Shown: positions 63,861 through 64,000 of the stretch, in pieces
Numbering within the stretch: the stretch's first letter is position 1
How the letters are laid out: every line of letters begins with the position of its first letter
NCBI GenBank assembly: GCA_009760855.2
Contig: WPIO01000053.1
Span: forward strand, 2,253,501-2,317,500
Reading direction: 5' to 3'
Source of the DNA: Cristatella mucedo
Lineage: Eukaryota; Bryozoa; Phylactolaemata; Cristatellidae
DNA: 64,000 nucleotides
Position numbers and translations under genes: made by a program
The notes under the pieces: generated by a model
The model's input: the letters and a program-made list of their open reading frames with translations, nothing else
The model's database searches: none
Told to the model about the DNA's origin: nothing

Positions 63861-64000
63861 GTCTGTTTCGATACGTACACGTGTGGGCTCGTGGCTTCGC
63901 CCTCGAGTGCACAGCTACTAGGCCTCAAGCCAGTGCAGAGTAGTTAGTCGTGACCGCTTGATGCGTTCCAGCTTACCCGTCGTAGCCTAATAATGACTTT

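Overview
This is a window of animal nuclear DNA, most likely from an arthropod, possibly a chelicerate such as a tick, although the sequence alone does not settle the species. The reasons are spliced genes with GT-AG introns (and one GC-AG intron), GC-rich exons in a repeat-rich background, CR1/L2-like LINEs, tRNA-derived SINEs, a hAT transposon, LTR retrotransposons, very long simple repeats, and a single-IGFBP-domain secreted protein of the kind described from spiders and crustaceans. No bacterial features, CRISPR arrays or rRNA genes were seen.

Two host genes can be read. The first is a two-exon gene on the + strand (2278-3109). It encodes a 115-residue secreted protein with 12 cysteines in an IGFBP N-terminal pattern. 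The second is on the - strand and fills 33.3-14.0 kb. It is an ANKRD13C orthologue in 12 coding exons, all joined in phase, giving 469 residues with ankyrin repeats followed by the GPCR-chaperone domain. The two genes point towards each other. The ANKRD13C introns hold LINE and SINE copies, a 319-bp (AC)n tract and a 510-bp (GA)n tract.

The rest is mostly mobile DNA. LINE-A and LINE-B are two CR1/L2-like families, present as 5'-truncated copies. SINE-A is a tRNA-derived family whose 3' tail resembles the LINE-A tail. SINE-B is a second tRNA-derived family with a perfect B box. An old LTR element without pol (4833-6529) sits inside a LINE-B copy. The most complex part is 52.0-60.1 kb, where a decayed hAT transposon has been split by a SINE-B, by a young LTR retrotransposon (52962-57084, LTRs differing at 3 of 245 positions, 5-bp target duplication) and by a LINE-B copy. 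The young element has a canonical A AAA AAC slippery site at the end of gag, but it carries nonsense, frameshift and integrase active-site changes.

The right end (61.7-63.2 kb) is CpG-rich and could be the promoter or first exon of a gene outside the window. About 34-38 kb, 40.8-41.6 kb and 47.4-51.6 kb hold no gene that I can support. Element boundaries not marked by target duplications or conserved ends are approximate.
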